NCBI RefSeq assembly: GCF_019733355.1
Contig: NZ_JAIHLQ010000032.1
Location: 1-64,000 of the forward strand
From: Pseudomonas baetica
GTDB taxonomy: Bacteria; Pseudomonadota; Gammaproteobacteria; Pseudomonadales; Pseudomonadaceae
DNA length: 64,000 nt
Reading direction: 5' to 3'
A model generated the notes under the pieces. It was not told where the DNA came from. It searched no databases and was given only the letters and a program-made list of their open reading frames with translations. Below are positions 9,554-17,951 of this stretch, piece by piece (positions within the stretch are counted from its first letter, which is position 1; every line of letters begins with the position of its first letter). A program made the position numbers and the translations under genes.

Positions 9554-10837
9554 TCAAATGACAATGCGCAGGCACTGGCCCGCGTGATACAGCGAGAATC
9601 CGGCCTCGTACAGGCAACTGCGCAAACCCAAGCCAGACAGGGGCTGCATCGGTGCAAAGGGAATCGGCAGGGCTTGAGGATTACCGTTACACAAATAGTC
9701 GGCGAAGGCTTTCCCGACCACCGTGCCCGTGGTCACACCCCGGCCGTTGTAACCGGTGACGGCCACCAGCCCCGGTGCCGGCTCGAACAGACGCATCAAG
9801 TGATCGGGCGTAAAAGCGATGCGCCCGGTCCAGGTGCACTCCCACTCGACCGGCTTCAGATTGGGGAAGTAATGCTGCTGCACCCGGTCGGCCCAGGCCT
9901 TGAGGAACCAGGTCGGTTTCTGATTGCCGTTGCCCAGGCTACCGAGCAATAACCGCCCGTCTTTGTCGCGGCGGATGCTGCTCAGCACCTGGCGGGTATC
10001 CCACGAACCTTGCCCACCGGGAAGGATTTCCTGCGCGGCGTCTTCGCTCAAAGGTACCGAGGCGACCTGATAGTAGTAACCGGGGAAGAAGTTGCGTTTG
10101 AGCTCGGTCCAGTCGCCTTCGGTGTAGGCGTTGGAGGCGATGACAACCTGCTCAGCCAGCACCGCCCCCTGTTCGGTCTGCACCGACCATTTGGGGCCCA
10201 CACGCTCGAGACGAGTGACCGGGGAGTGATCGAACATCTGCCCGCCGAGCCCCATCACCGCATTCGCCAGCCCGGTGACATAGGCCATCGGGTTGAGGGT
10301 TCCTGCGCGCCGGTCGAGCAACGCAGCAGCAATCTTTTGTGTGCCGGTGGCTTGCTCGCAAGCCTTGCCGGTCAGCAATTCGACGGGGGCACCACGGCGT
10401 TTCCATTGTTGCTCACGACTGCGCAGATCCGCCTCGCCCTTGGCGTTGTGGGCCATGTGCAGGGTGCCTTCGCGGCGCAACTGGCAATCGATGTTGTACT
10501 TATCCACAAGGCTGAACACCAGCGCCGGCGCCGCACCGAGCATGCGGTTGAGCTGGCTGCCAACGGCTTCGCCGAACCCGGCTTCAATCTCGTCCGGCGG
10601 GATCCACATACCGGCGTTGACCAATCCGACGTTGCGCCCGGAACCGCCGTGACCGGCGCGATGGGCTTCCAGCACGCAAACGCTTTTGCCTTTCTCCAAC
10701 AGATGCAGCGCCGCCGACAACCCGGTAAACCCGGCACCGATCACGCAGACATCGACGTTGACCTCACCCTTGAGCACCGTGTTATCGGGCCTTTGCGGCG
10801 TGAGTTTTTCCCACAGACACTCTTCACGTAACGGCAT
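9554..10837 (-). CDS. amaA: FAD-dependent oxidoreductase, probable L-pipecolate oxidase AmaA
   Basis: 427-residue DAO-family flavoenzyme. The dinucleotide-binding motif VIGAGFTGLSAALHLLEKG lies near residue 32, and the C-terminal part has GRIAFTPDHLMRLFEPAPG and GYNGRGVTTGTVVG, as in PuuB/AmaA enzymes. Pairing with an aldehyde dehydrogenase of AmaB type and a divergent LysR gene reproduces the P. putida ama locus. There AmaA oxidises L-pipecolate to piperideine-6-carboxylate in the D-lysine pathway. The start at 10837 (TTGGAG upstream) is preferred over 10870. A gamma-glutamylputrescine oxidase is the main alternative. Confidence 0.8.
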   Translation of the reverse strand: MPLREECLWEKLTPQRPDNTVLKGEVNVDVCVIGAGFTGLSAALHLLEKGKSVCVLEAHRAGHGGSGRNVGLVNAGMWIPPDEIEAGFGEAVGSQLNRMLGAAPALVFSLVDKYNIDCQLRREGTLHMAHNAKGEADLRSREQQWKRRGAPVELLTGKACEQATGTQKIAAALLDRRAGTLNPMAYVTGLANAVMGLGGQMFDHSPVTRLERVGPKWSVQTEQGAVLAEQVVIASNAYTEGDWTELKRNFFPGYYYQVASVPLSEDAAQEILPGGQGSWDTRQVLSSIRRDKDGRLLLGSLGNGNQKPTWFLKAWADRVQQHYFPNLKPVEWECTWTGRIAFTPDHLMRLFEPAPGLVAVTGYNGRGVTTGTVVGKAFADYLCNGNPQALPIPFAPMQPLSGLGLRSCLYEAGFSLYHAGQCLRIVI

Positions 10838-10880
10838 TGCCAGACTCCAACAGAAACCTAACAAACACACTGTTCAACAA

Positions 10881-10970
10881 TGTGGGAGCGGGCTTGCTCG
10901 CGAAAGCGGTATATCAGACAACGTCCAAGTCGACTGACCCGACACCTTCGCGAGCAAGCCCGCTCCCACA
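10881..10970. repeat. REPIN between amaB and amaA
   Basis: Perfect 24-base inverted arms (10881-10904 and 10947-10970) of the GTGGGAGCGGGCTTGCTCGCGAA type. It sits in the gap between amaB (upstream) and amaA (downstream), so it would be part of any shared transcript and could reduce read-through. Confidence 0.9.
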
Positions 10971-10996
10971 AGGGGTTATCCATCTGACTGAAGGTA

Positions 10997-12487
10997 TCAG
11001 TCGAAGGTGATGCCCTGCGCCAACGGCAATTCCAGCGAGTAGTTCACGGTATTAGTCTGGCGACGCATGTACGCGCGCCATGCATCCGAGCCCGACTCAC
11101 GACCACCGCCGGTCTCTTTCTCGCCACCAAACGCGCCGCCGATTTCCGCGCCGCTCGGGCCGATGTTGACGTTGGCGATGCCGCAGTCACTGCCGACTGC
11201 CGACATGAACTGCTCGGCCTCACGCACGTCAGTGGTGAAAATGCACGACGACAGACCTTGTGGCACCGCGTTGTTCAAACGCAGCGCTTCCTGGAAATCG
11301 CTGTAGCCAACCACGTACAAGATCGGCGCGAAGGTTTCGCTGCACACCACATCACTCTGCTCCGGCATTTCAACGATGGCCGGCGAGACGTAGTAGGCGT
11401 TGGGGAATTGATCCTCCAGTTGACGCTTGCCGCCAAACACGCGACCGCCCTCGCTCAATGCCTGCTCCAGCGCATCCTGCATGTTCTCGAAACTGTGCTT
11501 GTCGATCAGCGGGCCCACCAGATTGCCTTCCAGCGGATGACCGATGCGCACTTTGGCGTAAGCCGCTTTGAGGCGGGTGACGATTTCTTCTTTGACCGAT
11601 TCGTGGGCGATCAAGCGACGCAACGTGGTGCAACGCTGACCGGCGGTGCCCACCGCGCTGAACAGAATCGCGCGCACCGCCATGTCCAGATCAGCGCTTG
11701 GGCCGAGGATCATCGCGTTGTTGCCGCCCAGTTCAAGGATGCTGCGGGCGAATCGAGCAGCGACTTTCGGCGCCACTTCGCGGCCCATGCGCGTGCTACC
11801 GGTGGCGCTGATCAGCGCCACACGCGGGTCGTCGACAAGGGCTTCACCGGCGTCACGGCCACCAATGATCACTTGGCAGAGATTGGCCGGAGCATCTGTG
11901 AAATTCTTCACGACGCGATCAAACAGTGCCTGGCAAGCCAGTGCCGTCAGCGGGGTTTTCTCCGACGGTTTCCACACCACCGGGTTACCGCAGACCAGCG
12001 CCAGCGTGGTGTTCCACGCCCACACTGCGACCGGGAAGTTGAACGCACTGATCACCCCGACCACGCCCAGCGGATGCCAGGTTTCACGCATGTGGTGGCC
12101 CGGGCGCTCGGAAGCAATGGTCAAACCGTATAACTGGCGCGACAGACCGACGGCGAAGTCGCAGATGTCGATCATCTCCTGCACTTCACCCAGGCCTTCC
12201 TGAGTAATCTTGCCGGCTTCCCACGACACCAGTTCGCCGAGATCGGTTTTGTATTCACGCAGCACTTCGCCGAATTGACGCACCAGTTCACCGCGACGCG
12301 GCGCCGGCACCTTGCGCCACGCCTCGAACGCATGATCTGCGCGACTGATGTGCTGCTCGACTTCGGCCGCACCTTCCCAGTTCACGGCGGCAATCTGGCT
12401 GCCGTCGATCGGCGAATGCACCGGCACTTTGCCGTTCTGATAAAGGGCCGGGTTTACACCAAGACGATCAAGCAATGCGGCAACCAT
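10997..12487 (-). CDS. amaB: aldehyde dehydrogenase, probable piperideine-6-carboxylate dehydrogenase AmaB
   Basis: 496-residue NAD(P)-dependent aldehyde dehydrogenase of the ALDH7/antiquitin type, which oxidises alpha-aminoadipate semialdehyde (piperideine-6-carboxylate) to 2-aminoadipate. It has the catalytic Glu motif LELGGNNA (around residue 255), the catalytic Cys in GTAGQRCTTLRR (around residue 290) and the cofactor-binding run VISAFNFPVAVWAWN. The ALDH7-like SGAEIGGAFGGEKETGGGRE segment is near the end. GAGGAGTGAC precedes the ATG. Neighbouring amaA makes the substrate of this enzyme, so the two steps are consecutive. Confidence 0.88.
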   Translation of the reverse strand: MVAALLDRLGVNPALYQNGKVPVHSPIDGSQIAAVNWEGAAEVEQHISRADHAFEAWRKVPAPRRGELVRQFGEVLREYKTDLGELVSWEAGKITQEGLGEVQEMIDICDFAVGLSRQLYGLTIASERPGHHMRETWHPLGVVGVISAFNFPVAVWAWNTTLALVCGNPVVWKPSEKTPLTALACQALFDRVVKNFTDAPANLCQVIIGGRDAGEALVDDPRVALISATGSTRMGREVAPKVAARFARSILELGGNNAMILGPSADLDMAVRAILFSAVGTAGQRCTTLRRLIAHESVKEEIVTRLKAAYAKVRIGHPLEGNLVGPLIDKHSFENMQDALEQALSEGGRVFGGKRQLEDQFPNAYYVSPAIVEMPEQSDVVCSETFAPILYVVGYSDFQEALRLNNAVPQGLSSCIFTTDVREAEQFMSAVGSDCGIANVNIGPSGAEIGGAFGGEKETGGGRESGSDAWRAYMRRQTNTVNYSLELPLAQGITFD

Positions 12488-12652
12488 GGGTCACTCCTCA
12501 AGCAAAAAGCTGAATGTGTGCGGCCGCTTTTTCACGACCGGGCAGGCCTTTAGTTGTAGCGTCCCAAAGGCAAGGCAACAAACGACCTTTACGCGAGATA
12601 TCATTCCGTTTATTCATGCCAGGCATAGAAAGACAAGAAAAAGGGATCACCC

Positions 12653-13558
12653 ATGCTGAACAAACGCCACTTGCCATCGATCACCGCGTTGCAGTGCTTC
12701 GAGGCCGTGACCCGGCACTTGAGTTTCACCCGCGCCGCCGAGGAGCTGAACCTGACGCAGAGCGCTGTCAGCAAACAGGTCGCGCAGCTTGAGGAACTGT
12801 TGCAGCACTTGTTGTTTCGTCGCGTGCGTCGCCGTTTGCAGATGACGCCCGCCGGGGATTTGTACTTGGTCGAAGTCAGAAAAATCCTCACACAGGTGGA
12901 AATGTCGACCCATTACCTGCGCTCCTACGGCGGTGAGACCGAAGTCCTGCGCGTCTCGACGCCATCGACCTTCGGCGCTCGCTGGCTGGTGCCGCGCCTG
13001 AAGGGCTGGCGTTTGCGCCATCCGTCGATTCATCTGGATCTGTGCAACGAGCAGGAAGCCGATGATTTGCTGCAAGGGCGCAGTGATCTGGCGTTCTATT
13101 TCGGTCAGGGTTCGCGGCCCGGCACTGAATGCCTGAAGCTGTTCGGCGAAGAGTTGGTACCGGTCTGCGCGCCCGGCAGCCTGCCGAAAACACCGTTTAC
13201 TGACCCGACGCAACTCACCGATCTGGTGCTGCTGCAAAATGCGTCGCGCCCACAGGCCTGGCACGACTGGTTCGACAGTCAGGGCCATCAGACCGAACAC
13301 AGCTACCACGGCCCGCGTTTCGAAACCTTTTATATGTGCATCCGCGCCGCACAAGTTGGCTGCGGTGTGGCGTTGTTGCCACGGTTTCTGGTGGAAGAGG
13401 AATTGGCCGACGGCAAACTGGTCATTCCCTGGCAGCATGCAATGCCCAGCACCGACGCCTATTACCTGGCCTACCCGGAACACTCGGCGGAAGTGCCCAA
13501 GGTCCGCGATTTTGTGAAGTGGATGCTGGAACAGATCGATAGCCCCACGGCTGAGTGA
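12653..13558 (+). CDS. LysR family transcriptional regulator (ama locus)
   Basis: 301-residue GcvA-like LysR regulator: N-terminal winged HTH (RHLSFTRAAEELNLTQSAVSKQVAQLEE around residues 23-50) and a C-terminal periplasmic-binding-like effector domain beginning near residue 93. It is transcribed away from amaB across a 165-base gap, the usual arrangement for a regulator of that neighbour. The inducer would plausibly be a lysine-pathway intermediate; this is inference. AAGGGATC lies upstream of the ATG. I saw no unambiguous T-N11-A operator. Confidence 0.85.
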   Translation: MLNKRHLPSITALQCFEAVTRHLSFTRAAEELNLTQSAVSKQVAQLEELLQHLLFRRVRRRLQMTPAGDLYLVEVRKILTQVEMSTHYLRSYGGETEVLRVSTPSTFGARWLVPRLKGWRLRHPSIHLDLCNEQEADDLLQGRSDLAFYFGQGSRPGTECLKLFGEELVPVCAPGSLPKTPFTDPTQLTDLVLLQNASRPQAWHDWFDSQGHQTEHSYHGPRFETFYMCIRAAQVGCGVALLPRFLVEEELADGKLVIPWQHAMPSTDAYYLAYPEHSAEVPKVRDFVKWMLEQIDSPTAE

Positions 13559-13572
13559 ACTGCGGGAATTTG

Positions 13573-14382
13573 TCAGGCGATAACAAACAGGCCATCCACA
13601 ACCTGAGCTTGAGCGAGACGTGCGCGTAGATCGGCGTCGATAGCGCAATCATCAGGTTTATATAGCCGAACGCGACGATAGGCATCGGCCTGATTGATTT
13701 GCTGCCCGAGATACTCCCAGACAACCCTTGAACAAGCAGGAGCACGGTCGTCGGCAGCAGAAACCCCCATCTTCAAACCATTGAGCCGTGTGATGCAGCT
13801 TTTGAAACTCGGGATGAGGATGGTTTGGCTGATCTCGTTTGAAGTCAGCGATTCATAATCGACAAAAAACAAGCGGTCCCGCAGGTAATAGGCGATACCC
13901 AGATATCGATACTGTTCGAATTCACCTCCCGCCCCGGCTATCTGTAAGCGTTCGTTTCGTTCATAAACAACGTCATGACCGTCCTCTCGCACATGCACAA
14001 GCGAACACAAAATGGAGCCAGGTTCAGTCATTGCATGGTAGTACTCGTAGTAATAACCGATATGAGATTTCAGTTCAGGTGAGGACTGTTCGCGCAGGTG
14101 TTCGTGCATTACCCGTGATGCCACCACCTCCCCCGACGCCTCAGTCTTATTGGCCTTAACGCCAATCAAGGCGACAAATTGCTCCGATGGCAGCACTATT
14201 TCGAACTCTTCCACGCCAAAAAAATCACAGATTCGCTTGAGATTAAAAGGTGTGGGGATGCTTTTCCCACACAGATACTTATTGAATTGCCCACGATTAA
14301 TTCGAAGTTTCCTACAAACTTCCGCGACAGATCTGTAATGACTACACAGCAGCCTTAAGTTAGCCGAAAGAAACCCACACAT
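13573..14382 (-). CDS. helix-turn-helix (XRE-like) transcriptional regulator
   Basis: About 269 residues. The first 60 hold a Cro/CI-like HTH (VAEVCRKLRINRGQFNKYL, then GKSIPTPFNLKRICDFFGV). The remaining 200 residues are a soluble domain I do not recognise, possibly a sensor. The start is uncertain: ATG 14382 is used, but a TTG at 14397 is also open and neither has a clear Shine-Dalgarno. The base composition is more AT-rich than in neighbouring genes. It is divergent from the AGCS symporter gene, which it may regulate, and converges with the LysR gene 14 bases away. Confidence 0.75.
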   Translation of the reverse strand: MCGFLSANLRLLCSHYRSVAEVCRKLRINRGQFNKYLCGKSIPTPFNLKRICDFFGVEEFEIVLPSEQFVALIGVKANKTEASGEVVASRVMHEHLREQSSPELKSHIGYYYEYYHAMTEPGSILCSLVHVREDGHDVVYERNERLQIAGAGGEFEQYRYLGIAYYLRDRLFFVDYESLTSNEISQTILIPSFKSCITRLNGLKMGVSAADDRAPACSRVVWEYLGQQINQADAYRRVRLYKPDDCAIDADLRARLAQAQVVDGLFVIA

Positions 14383-14556
14383 ACAATGACCCAACAAAAT
14401 TCAAGAAAGGGCAACCATAGCAGCAACTCGCATCACATTTAAGCAACTTGCGAAATTGCGTTGATTTAAATATGGCTGGATATTACTCCCCCTGAAAAGC
14501 TTCAGGACTGACAACACAATTAATTCGCCAGCACTCTAAATAGCAAGGAGCTTTGA

Positions 14557-16023
14557 ATGCTAGACGTCATCAACGAGTTTCTGTCGAGTAAGGTACTGAT
14601 ACCTTTGGTTCTTGGATTGGGAAGCTATTTCACCCTCCGGTCGAGATTTGTCCAGTTCAGGTACTTCCCCCATATGTTCGGAGTTTTACACGACAGTTGG
14701 CGCGCCGGCAGCCATCAATTGAGTTCATTTCAGGCGCTGACACTCAGCCTTGCCGGACGTGTCGGTACCGGCAATATCGTCGGGGTGGGGATTGCAGTGA
14801 GCATGGGTGGTCCGGGTGCGGTGTTCTGGATGTGGATGACCGCTCTCCTGGGCATGTCGAGCAGTTTCTTCGAATGTACGTTGGGACAACTCTATAAACG
14901 CAGCGATGGAAATGGCCTGTATCGAGGGGGACCCTCCTGGTACATCCAGTACGGCCTGGACAAGCGCTGGCTCGGGATGGTCGCGGCCGTGTTATTGCTG
15001 GTGACCTTTGGTTTTGCAATCAATGGCCTCGAGTCCCATGCGGTATCACACTCACTAAAAGATGCATTTGGTCTGCCGCCTATGTGGTCGGGGCTCGCAA
15101 TTTCTTTGATGCTGGGAGCGGTCTTCGTTGGCGGGATAAAACGTATAGCGGCAGTAGCCGACCTTCTGGTTCCTATAAAGGTTCTCGCCTACATCGGTGT
15201 GACAGCCTACGTGATCGTTCTGCAGTTCGATCAGGTTCCAGCAATGCTGATGACCATTATCAAAAGCGCATTCGGTCTGGATCAGGCCTTTGGTGGAATG
15301 GTCGGCAGTGCAATCATCATGGGGGTCAGACGGGGCGTATTTTCCAACGAGGCAGGACTGGGCAGCGCTCCCAATGTCGCGTCAGTAGCGAAGATCGACC
15401 ACCCGATTGCACAAGGCGCGGTACAAGCACTGAGTGTTTTCATCGATACATTCGTGATCTGCACCTGTACTGCGTTACTGATTTTGCTATCAGGTTTCTA
15501 CGCACCTGGATTTGAAGGTGATGGGATTGCTCTGGCACAGAACTCGCTGGCAGCCGTCGTCGGGGAATGGGGCCGGATGTTTATAAGCGTGGTACTGGCG
15601 TTGTTCGTATTCACCGCAATGCTTTACAACTATTACCTGGGAGAAAACAGCTTACGGTTCATATTGGGGAAGCCTCAAAAAACACTGATTTTCTATCGGG
15701 CGCTGGTGTTGGTTCTAGTGTTCTGGGGATCGATCCAGGATCTGTCCACTGTCCTGGCTTTTGCCGACATCACCATGACGCTGCTGGCACTTGTCAACCT
15801 GACAGCCATGGCTCTGCTCTTCAAAGTCGGCATGCGTGTCTTGAACGACTATGACAAACAACGCCGCGCCGGAGTCAAGGCACCGGTTTTCGACTCGAGT
15901 AAATTCCTGGATCTGGATCTCGATCCTTTAGCGTGGCCGCCGCAGCCTGACAGCCCAAGCGCAATGAATCATAGCGAGCCTGCTCTTTGCTCGAGAGTCA
16001 GCAAGCAGCCCGCCCAAGCATAG
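14557..16023 (+). CDS. alanine/glycine:cation symporter family (AGCS) protein
   Basis: 488-residue inner-membrane sodium-coupled amino acid importer. Many hydrophobic helices are visible, and the AGCS signatures are clear: SLAGRVGTGNIVGVGIA around residue 65 and GVRRGVFSNEAGLGSAPN around residue 250. The usual substrates are alanine, glycine or related small amino acids. AAGGAGCTTTG precedes the ATG. A 14-pair hairpin without a T tract follows the stop. The divergent HTH gene is the likely regulator. The C-terminal 60 residues are polar and probably cytoplasmic. Confidence 0.92.
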   Translation: MLDVINEFLSSKVLIPLVLGLGSYFTLRSRFVQFRYFPHMFGVLHDSWRAGSHQLSSFQALTLSLAGRVGTGNIVGVGIAVSMGGPGAVFWMWMTALLGMSSSFFECTLGQLYKRSDGNGLYRGGPSWYIQYGLDKRWLGMVAAVLLLVTFGFAINGLESHAVSHSLKDAFGLPPMWSGLAISLMLGAVFVGGIKRIAAVADLLVPIKVLAYIGVTAYVIVLQFDQVPAMLMTIIKSAFGLDQAFGGMVGSAIIMGVRRGVFSNEAGLGSAPNVASVAKIDHPIAQGAVQALSVFIDTFVICTCTALLILLSGFYAPGFEGDGIALAQNSLAAVVGEWGRMFISVVLALFVFTAMLYNYYLGENSLRFILGKPQKTLIFYRALVLVLVFWGSIQDLSTVLAFADITMTLLALVNLTAMALLFKVGMRVLNDYDKQRRAGVKAPVFDSSKFLDLDLDPLAWPPQPDSPSAMNHSEPALCSRVSKQPAQA

Positions 16024-16033
16024 GTCGCACAGA

Positions 16034-16066
16034 TGCAGAGCCATTACGCCAAGTAATGGTTCTGCA
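16034..16066 (+). terminator. hairpin after the AGCS symporter gene
   Basis: Arms 16034-16047 and 16053-16066 pair over 14 positions (one G-U) around a five-base loop. There is no following T run, so it may be a processing or weak termination hairpin rather than a classic intrinsic terminator. Confidence 0.5.
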
Positions 16067-16158
16067 ACAGATAAATCAACACTCCATAACCACCAAACTA
16101 AAAGAACAATGCTTTCTTCGATCTGTTACGCCTAAAACAACCTGAAGGACTGTATCCC

Positions 16159-16427
16159 ATGAATCGGTTTACCCACTCAAAGCAAACGCAACCCATGTTC
16201 CGACCTTTTTTATAGATTCACACGCCGCCCCTAACCAACTATTTGAGGACGCCTGTTTTAGAATTCGCGCCGCCGTGAGTCTTTTGGAGACTTTTACATC
16301 AGTCACTATTAAGGGCACCAACGACTCCGACTTTTATCGCTTGATACTTCCTGCTTATGTACTACTTCAGGACGGTGTCGATACGCTGGAACAGATCAAC
16401 TTCAAGGGAGGCGTCTTTCATGTATAA
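16159..16427 (+). pseudogene. small gene split by a -1 frame change at a T6 run
   Basis: From the ATG at 16159 (AAGGA upstream) the frame opens MNRFTHSKQTQPMFRPFL and stops at TAG 16213-16215. The -1 frame then stays open to TAA 16425-16427 and reads as plausible protein (…APNQLFEDACFRIRAAVSLL…, ending INFKGGVFHV). One extra T, or a -1 slip, would give one product of about 89 residues. The change falls on T TTT TTA (16206-16212), which has the form of a canonical -1 slippery heptamer. The next small gene starts inside the last codons of this frame, which supports the frame being coding. The alternatives are a mutation, a sequencing error or programmed frameshifting. I do not recognise the family, and no stimulatory stem is obvious. 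Confidence 0.5.
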
Positions 16428-16674
16428 AATAGTAACCGACGAAATGCTCAGAGCAGCTTTTATTAAAGCAGTTGAAATCAACCTCATACCAAGGCACTCG
16501 CTATTGGCCGATCACCTAACCAGCGGCCAACGACTTGAGCAAGTCATTCAAGCCGCGCTGGAGGTTCAACCGAAAACATATAAATTTTGCGGGCTGAGAT
16601 GTATGACATCAGAGGATCTTTCAGCTGAAAGCAAAAAAGCGCTGGCAATCCCCACCGCTGATATGCGCCACTAG
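16420..16674 (+). CDS. small hypothetical protein, 84 residues
   Basis: Starts at ATG 16420 with GGGAGG upstream and overlaps the preceding frameshifted ORF by eight bases, so the two are probably translationally coupled. The product is a soluble, mainly helical small protein (MYKIVTDEMLRAAFIKAVE…) with two cysteines near residue 55 (FCGLRC). I do not recognise a family. An upstream in-frame ATG at 16357 would lie within the previous ORF and lacks a ribosome site. It sits between the AGCS gene and pncB, in a locally AT-richer stretch. Confidence 0.65.
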   Translation: MYKIVTDEMLRAAFIKAVEINLIPRHSLLADHLTSGQRLEQVIQAALEVQPKTYKFCGLRCMTSEDLSAESKKALAIPTADMRH

Positions 16675-16723
16675 CGCCACTGATTGAGCCCGCGCAACGG
16701 CGCGGCGTACCTGGAGACCCGCT

Positions 16724-17947
16724 ATGAGCGAGAGTGTGTTTGCCGATCGCATCGTGCAGAACCTGCTCGACACCGACTTCTACAAACTGACCATGATGCA
16801 GGCGGTGCTGCACAACTATCCCAACGTCGAAGTCGAATGGGAGTTCCGTTGCCGTAACAGTGAGGATCTGCGCCCGTATCTGGCGGAAATTCGCTATCAG
16901 ATCGAGCGTTTGGCCGAGCTGAGCCTGAGCGCCGATCAACTGAGTTTCCTTGAGCGCATCTCCTTCCTTAAACCGGATTTCCTGCGTTTTCTCGGGCTGT
17001 TCCGCTTCAACCTGCGTTATGTGCACACCGGCATCGAGAACGGCGAGCTGTTCATCCGCCTGCGTGGGCCCTGGCTGCATGTGATCCTTTACGAAGTGCC
17101 CCTGCTGGCCATCGTCAGCGAAGTGCGCAACCGCTATCGCTACCGCGAAACCGTGCTCGAACAAGCGCGTGAGCAGCTCTACCGCAAGTTCGACTGGCTG
17201 ACCGCCAACGCCTCGGCAGACGAACTGGCGCAATTGCAGGTGGCGGATTTCGGCACCCGTCGCCGGTTCTCGTATCGCGTGCAGGAAGAAGTGGTGAACG
17301 TGCTCAAGCACGATTTCCCCGGGCGTTTCGTCGGCACCAGCAACGTGCACCTGTCCCGCGAACTGGACATGAAGCCGCTAGGCACCATGGCCCACGAATG
17401 GATCATGGCGCACCAGCAACTCGGCCCGCGGCTGATCGACAGCCAGATTGCCGCCCTCGACTGCTGGGTGCGCGAGTACCGTGGCCTGCTGGGGATCGCC
17501 CTCACCGACTGCATCACCACCGATGCCTTCCTCGGTGACTTCGACCTGTTCTTTGCCAAGCTTTTCGACGGTTTGCGCCACGATTCCGGAGATCCCGTGG
17601 TGTGGGGCGAAAAGTGCATCGCCCATTACCACAAGCTCGGTATCGACCCGATGAGCAAGACGCTGGTGTTCTCCGACAGCCTGACCCTGCCCAAGTCGCT
17701 GGAGATATTCCGCGCGCTGCACGGTCGGATCAACGTGAGCTTCGGCATCGGTACCAACCTGACCTGTGACATTCCGGGTGTTGAACCGATGAGCATCGTG
17801 CTTAAAATGACCGCCTGCAACGGCCAACCGGTGGCGAAGATCTCCGACGAGCCAGGCAAGTCGCAATGCAAAGACCCGAATTTCGTCGCCTATTTGCGAC
17901 ATGTTTTCCAGGTTCCTGCCGATTCCAGTCCATCTAGCAAGGAGTGA
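16724..17947 (+). CDS. pncB: nicotinate phosphoribosyltransferase PncB
   Basis: 407-residue cytosolic enzyme of the NAD salvage (Preiss-Handler) pathway, converting nicotinate and PRPP to nicotinate mononucleotide at the expense of ATP. Recognisable segments are LLDTDFYKLTMMQAV near the N-terminus, DFGTRRRFSYRVQEE, GTSNVHLSRELDMKPLGTMAHEW (the region holding the regulatory His) and FSDSLTLPKSLEIFRAL. The length matches the family. TGGAG precedes the ATG. nadE follows after only four bases, forming a two-gene NAD operon. Confidence 0.96.
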   Translation: MSESVFADRIVQNLLDTDFYKLTMMQAVLHNYPNVEVEWEFRCRNSEDLRPYLAEIRYQIERLAELSLSADQLSFLERISFLKPDFLRFLGLFRFNLRYVHTGIENGELFIRLRGPWLHVILYEVPLLAIVSEVRNRYRYRETVLEQAREQLYRKFDWLTANASADELAQLQVADFGTRRRFSYRVQEEVVNVLKHDFPGRFVGTSNVHLSRELDMKPLGTMAHEWIMAHQQLGPRLIDSQIAALDCWVREYRGLLGIALTDCITTDAFLGDFDLFFAKLFDGLRHDSGDPVVWGEKCIAHYHKLGIDPMSKTLVFSDSLTLPKSLEIFRALHGRINVSFGIGTNLTCDIPGVEPMSIVLKMTACNGQPVAKISDEPGKSQCKDPNFVAYLRHVFQVPADSSPSSKE

Positions 17948-17951
17948 ATTC

